The notes under the pieces: model-generated
Told to the model about the DNA's origin: nothing
What the model saw: the letters and a program-made list of their open reading frames with translations, nothing else
The model's database searches: none
Made by a program: the position numbers and the translations under genes
Shown: in pieces, positions 62,261 to 64,000 of the stretch
Numbering within the stretch: the first letter of the stretch is position 1
How the letters are laid out: every line of letters starts with the position of its first letter
NCBI RefSeq assembly: GCF_014108865.1
Contig: NZ_CP053928.1
Coordinates: 3,596,001-3,660,000 of the forward strand
Length of the DNA: 64,000 nucleotides
Direction of reading: 5' to 3'
Source of the DNA: Nocardioides sp. WS12
GTDB lineage: Bacteria; Actinomycetota; Actinomycetes; Propionibacteriales; Nocardioidaceae

Positions 62261-62959
62261 ATGGCAGACCAGCCCCCGAACTGGCAGGCCTATCAGCCGC
62301 GCCACGACGACACCCGCGGTGTCGGCCCCACGCCGACACCCACGTCGCCGTACTCGAACGCCGGCACCTTCACGACGTACAACGCACCCGCCGAGCGCCG
62401 TCGGGTACGACGCCGGATCGGCCTGTTGCTGGCCGGAGCCGCGGTCGTGGTCGGTGGCGCAGGGGCCGGCGTCTGGGCGGTCGTTGAAGCGGTGAACGAC
62501 AGCGACCGACCGACGACGACCACCACGACCACCCGCACGGTCACCGAGTCCGAGGCGGAGGTCCAGGTCAGTGGCTCCGGCACCGTCGAACTGTTCACAA
62601 CGGCAGGCGTGGCCGACCTGGCCGCGGCACTGCGCGAGGAGACCGGCTCGACGAGGGTGTTCGAGGTGGCGATGTTCCGCAACATCGCCGTCGTGACCGT
62701 CCCCGACAAGGACGCCCCCGACGGCGCGCGTGTCTACCAGTGGGACGGGACCCTGACGTCGTTGACGGAGTCGATGTCGGTCCGCAAGCCGTTCGATTTC
62801 ACCGAGGTGAAGGGCAACGTCCTCGCCCGGCTGTGTGGCGGCGTCCTGGAGACCTGCACCGTTGTGATCGGCAGGCCGTTCGCCGGCGACCGAGCGTGGC
62901 TCACCGTCGTCGGCAGCGGTGGGGGCAAGCGGACCGACCTCAGCGGCAACCCGGTCTGA
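62261..62959 (+). CDS. Single-pass membrane protein of unknown function
   Basis: 232 residues. A proline-rich cytoplasmic N-terminus, a membrane anchor (RIGLLLAGAAVVVGGAGAGVWAVVEAV at about 52-78), a Thr-rich linker and an extracytoplasmic domain with two Cys residues (ARLCGGVLETCTVVIG). No family recognised. Family A repeats begin at its stop codon. Confidence 0.65.
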   Translation: MADQPPNWQAYQPRHDDTRGVGPTPTPTSPYSNAGTFTTYNAPAERRRVRRRIGLLLAGAAVVVGGAGAGVWAVVEAVNDSDRPTTTTTTTRTVTESEAEVQVSGSGTVELFTTAGVADLAAALREETGSTRVFEVAMFRNIAVVTVPDKDAPDGARVYQWDGTLTSLTESMSVRKPFDFTEVKGNVLARLCGGVLETCTVVIGRPFAGDRAWLTVVGSGGGKRTDLSGNPV

Positions 62960-63031
62960 GGTTTCGAGGCTCGCTTCGCTCGCACCTCAACCACCGGAAA
63001 GGTCGCTTCGCTCGCACCTCAACCACCGAGG
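62958..63031 (+). repeat. Family A interspersed repeat, one full and one partial copy
   Basis: A full copy (62958-62997) is followed by a half copy (63001-63031). The first starts next to the stop of the plus-strand gene at 62959. The second contains the TGA that ends the minus-strand gene at 63019. Confidence 0.85.
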
Positions 63032-63939
63032 TTGAAGGCCCGTTCGAACGAACGGAGTCGCAGGCTGTGCAGCCCCAGGATGCCGATCAGGACAACGAGG
63101 TAGACCGCGAAGGCACCGAGGAGCGCCACGTTGTCATCCGTGCGGATCGCCGTCACCACCACCGCCACCAGCAGGACCGCGGCTTCTGCGGCCGTCCACA
63201 GCATCGCGCCGATCGACATCTGGCCGCGGAACAGGGCCAGTGCAGCGAGGACGACGAAGAGGAAATGCACGACGGGCGGGCCGAAGTCCGCATCCGTGGT
63301 CAGGACCAGCACGCCGAACAGGACCTCGAAGGCGATACCGACAATCAGCGCAACCTGAGCCAACTTCAGAGACCGAGCGATGGGCGTGATCGGGACGTAC
63401 CGGGAGTCATCCGGATCGGCTGACTCCTCATCCGGATCGACCGGCTCCTCGTCTGACGCGTCACCCGGGAACGCCCACTGCAACTGGTAAAACTCCAGAT
63501 TCATCCATGCTTCGTCGAGCCCCACGCCACTCACCCCACGGAACACGGCGAGCATCCCGTCCTCCGCGAACTGCTCAGCATCGAACAAGGCCTCCTCGGC
63601 CCACGGCTCCCCCGACGACTCCACCGTCTCGCCCTCGTGCACCAGCCGCTCCCGCACGCGGTCACCCTCACGCAGGTGCAGCAGGTAGAAGTCCGACGTA
63701 CTCCCGAGCACGACGCCTGCCATCCGCGCGCCGAGCTCCGCAGCGACCGCCTCCACCGACTCGACCAGGCGCGGGTCCGCACACGCGAACAGCAACTGCC
63801 CATCGTGTACGGCGACGTGCGGCTGCTCCTCCGACAACGCCTCGTCGCCCGTGGTGGTGCGGCCAGTGGTCGTGACACCGAGCCGGGTCAAGTCATCGAG
63901 ACCGCCGGCCAGCGCGGCGATCGCGCAGTCGTGTCCCAT
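63019..63939 (-). CDS. Uncharacterised protein with a C-terminal membrane domain
   Basis: 306 residues, ATG overlapping the upstream stop (TGATG). Residues 1 to about 165 are soluble (VAVHDGQLLFACADPRLVESVEA, GSTSDFYLLHLREG), followed by an Asp/Glu/Pro-rich linker and four membrane helices (ALIVGIAFEVLFGVLVL, VVHFLFVVLAALALF, AAVLLVAVVVTAI, AVYLVVLIGILGL). The last residues and the stop (FNLGG) lie in a family A repeat. Function unknown; co-translated with the gene at the right edge. Confidence 0.65.
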   Translation of the reverse strand: MGHDCAIAALAGGLDDLTRLGVTTTGRTTTGDEALSEEQPHVAVHDGQLLFACADPRLVESVEAVAAELGARMAGVVLGSTSDFYLLHLREGDRVRERLVHEGETVESSGEPWAEEALFDAEQFAEDGMLAVFRGVSGVGLDEAWMNLEFYQLQWAFPGDASDEEPVDPDEESADPDDSRYVPITPIARSLKLAQVALIVGIAFEVLFGVLVLTTDADFGPPVVHFLFVVLAALALFRGQMSIGAMLWTAAEAAVLLVAVVVTAIRTDDNVALLGAFAVYLVVLIGILGLHSLRLRSFERAFNLGG

Positions 63940-64000
63940 CAGAGCCAGTCGCCCTCGACCTCGTTGAACAACTGGTCCCCGCCCGCCAACAGGTCGAGCA
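63939..64000 (-). CDS. C-terminal end of an upstream gene, cut by the right edge
   Basis: About 20 codons on the minus strand (...LDLLAGGDQLFNEVEGDWL), ending in TGA at 63939 that overlaps the next ATG (TGATG). Too short to identify; presumably the first gene of an operon with 63019-63939. Confidence 0.55.
   Translation of the reverse strand, partial: LDLLAGGDQLFNEVEGDWL

Overview
The window is high-GC DNA with GTG/TTG starts, ATGA/GTGA gene overlaps, TetR regulators, a Tat-dependent cholesterol oxidase, a deazaflavin-type nitroreductase, a DUF6131 mini-protein and a TCGAAC-N4-GTTCG type SOS box. Together these point to an actinobacterium; two families of short interspersed repeats and the overall gene style suggest Nocardioidaceae (Nocardioides or a relative). 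The genus is an inference. I saw no rRNA, tRNA, CRISPR array or intact transposase.

Left third (1 to about 29.4 kb): an accessory and defence island. It opens with the Wadjet anti-plasmid operon jetA-jetB-jetC on the minus strand, running off the left edge. Head to head with it, across a 402-bp gap carrying two tandem palindromic repeats, is a three-gene operon: a SIR2 NADase-like protein, a small middle protein and an SMC/Rad50-like ATPase with a zinc hook. This matches the Lamassu/DdmABC architecture with a Sir2 effector. Next come a three-domain GT25 / sulfotransferase-like / GH16 protein, a 1364-residue protein with a C-terminal PD-(D/E)XK nuclease motif, a degenerate ImmA/IrrE-like protein paired with a PIN toxin-like protein, a DUF2971-type protein and a two-helix membrane protein. 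A type I restriction-modification operon (hsdM-hsdS-DUF91/NucS-like-hsdR) follows, then an HNH-nuclease remnant and three orphan genes, one of them HEPN-like.

Middle (29.8 to 36.4 kb): a guanidine-I (ykkC) riboswitch leads a five-gene, overlapping operon: an APC permease, two DUF1989 proteins (carboxyguanidine deiminase type), a carboxyltransferase and allophanate hydrolase. The predicted route is guanidine to carboxyguanidine to allophanate to ammonia and CO2. The carboxylase gene lacks both the biotin carboxylase and the biotin carrier domains.

Right part (36.5 to 64 kb): mostly ordinary chromosomal genes. These include a membrane patatin-like phospholipase, an EEP-family hydrolase, a TetR/DUF2306 divergent pair with a clear operator, a phytase-like esterase, an acetoacetate decarboxylase-family protein, an SOS-box-associated S24-like protein, cholesterol oxidase with a divergent TetR, an HTH plus nucleotidyltransferase toxin-antitoxin-like pair, an alpha/beta hydrolase, a VOC protein, a secreted carboxypeptidase-regulatory/Ig-domain protein, an FAD oxidoreductase/membrane protein/TetR/glutathionyl-hydroquinone-reductase-like cluster, a dicarboxylate symporter and membrane proteins at the edge.

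A cross-cutting feature is a pair of short repeat families (called A and B here). They occur intergenically at 60.5 and 63.0 kb, and in-frame inside jetB and the start of jetC, where they are translated into recurring peptides at the protein termini.
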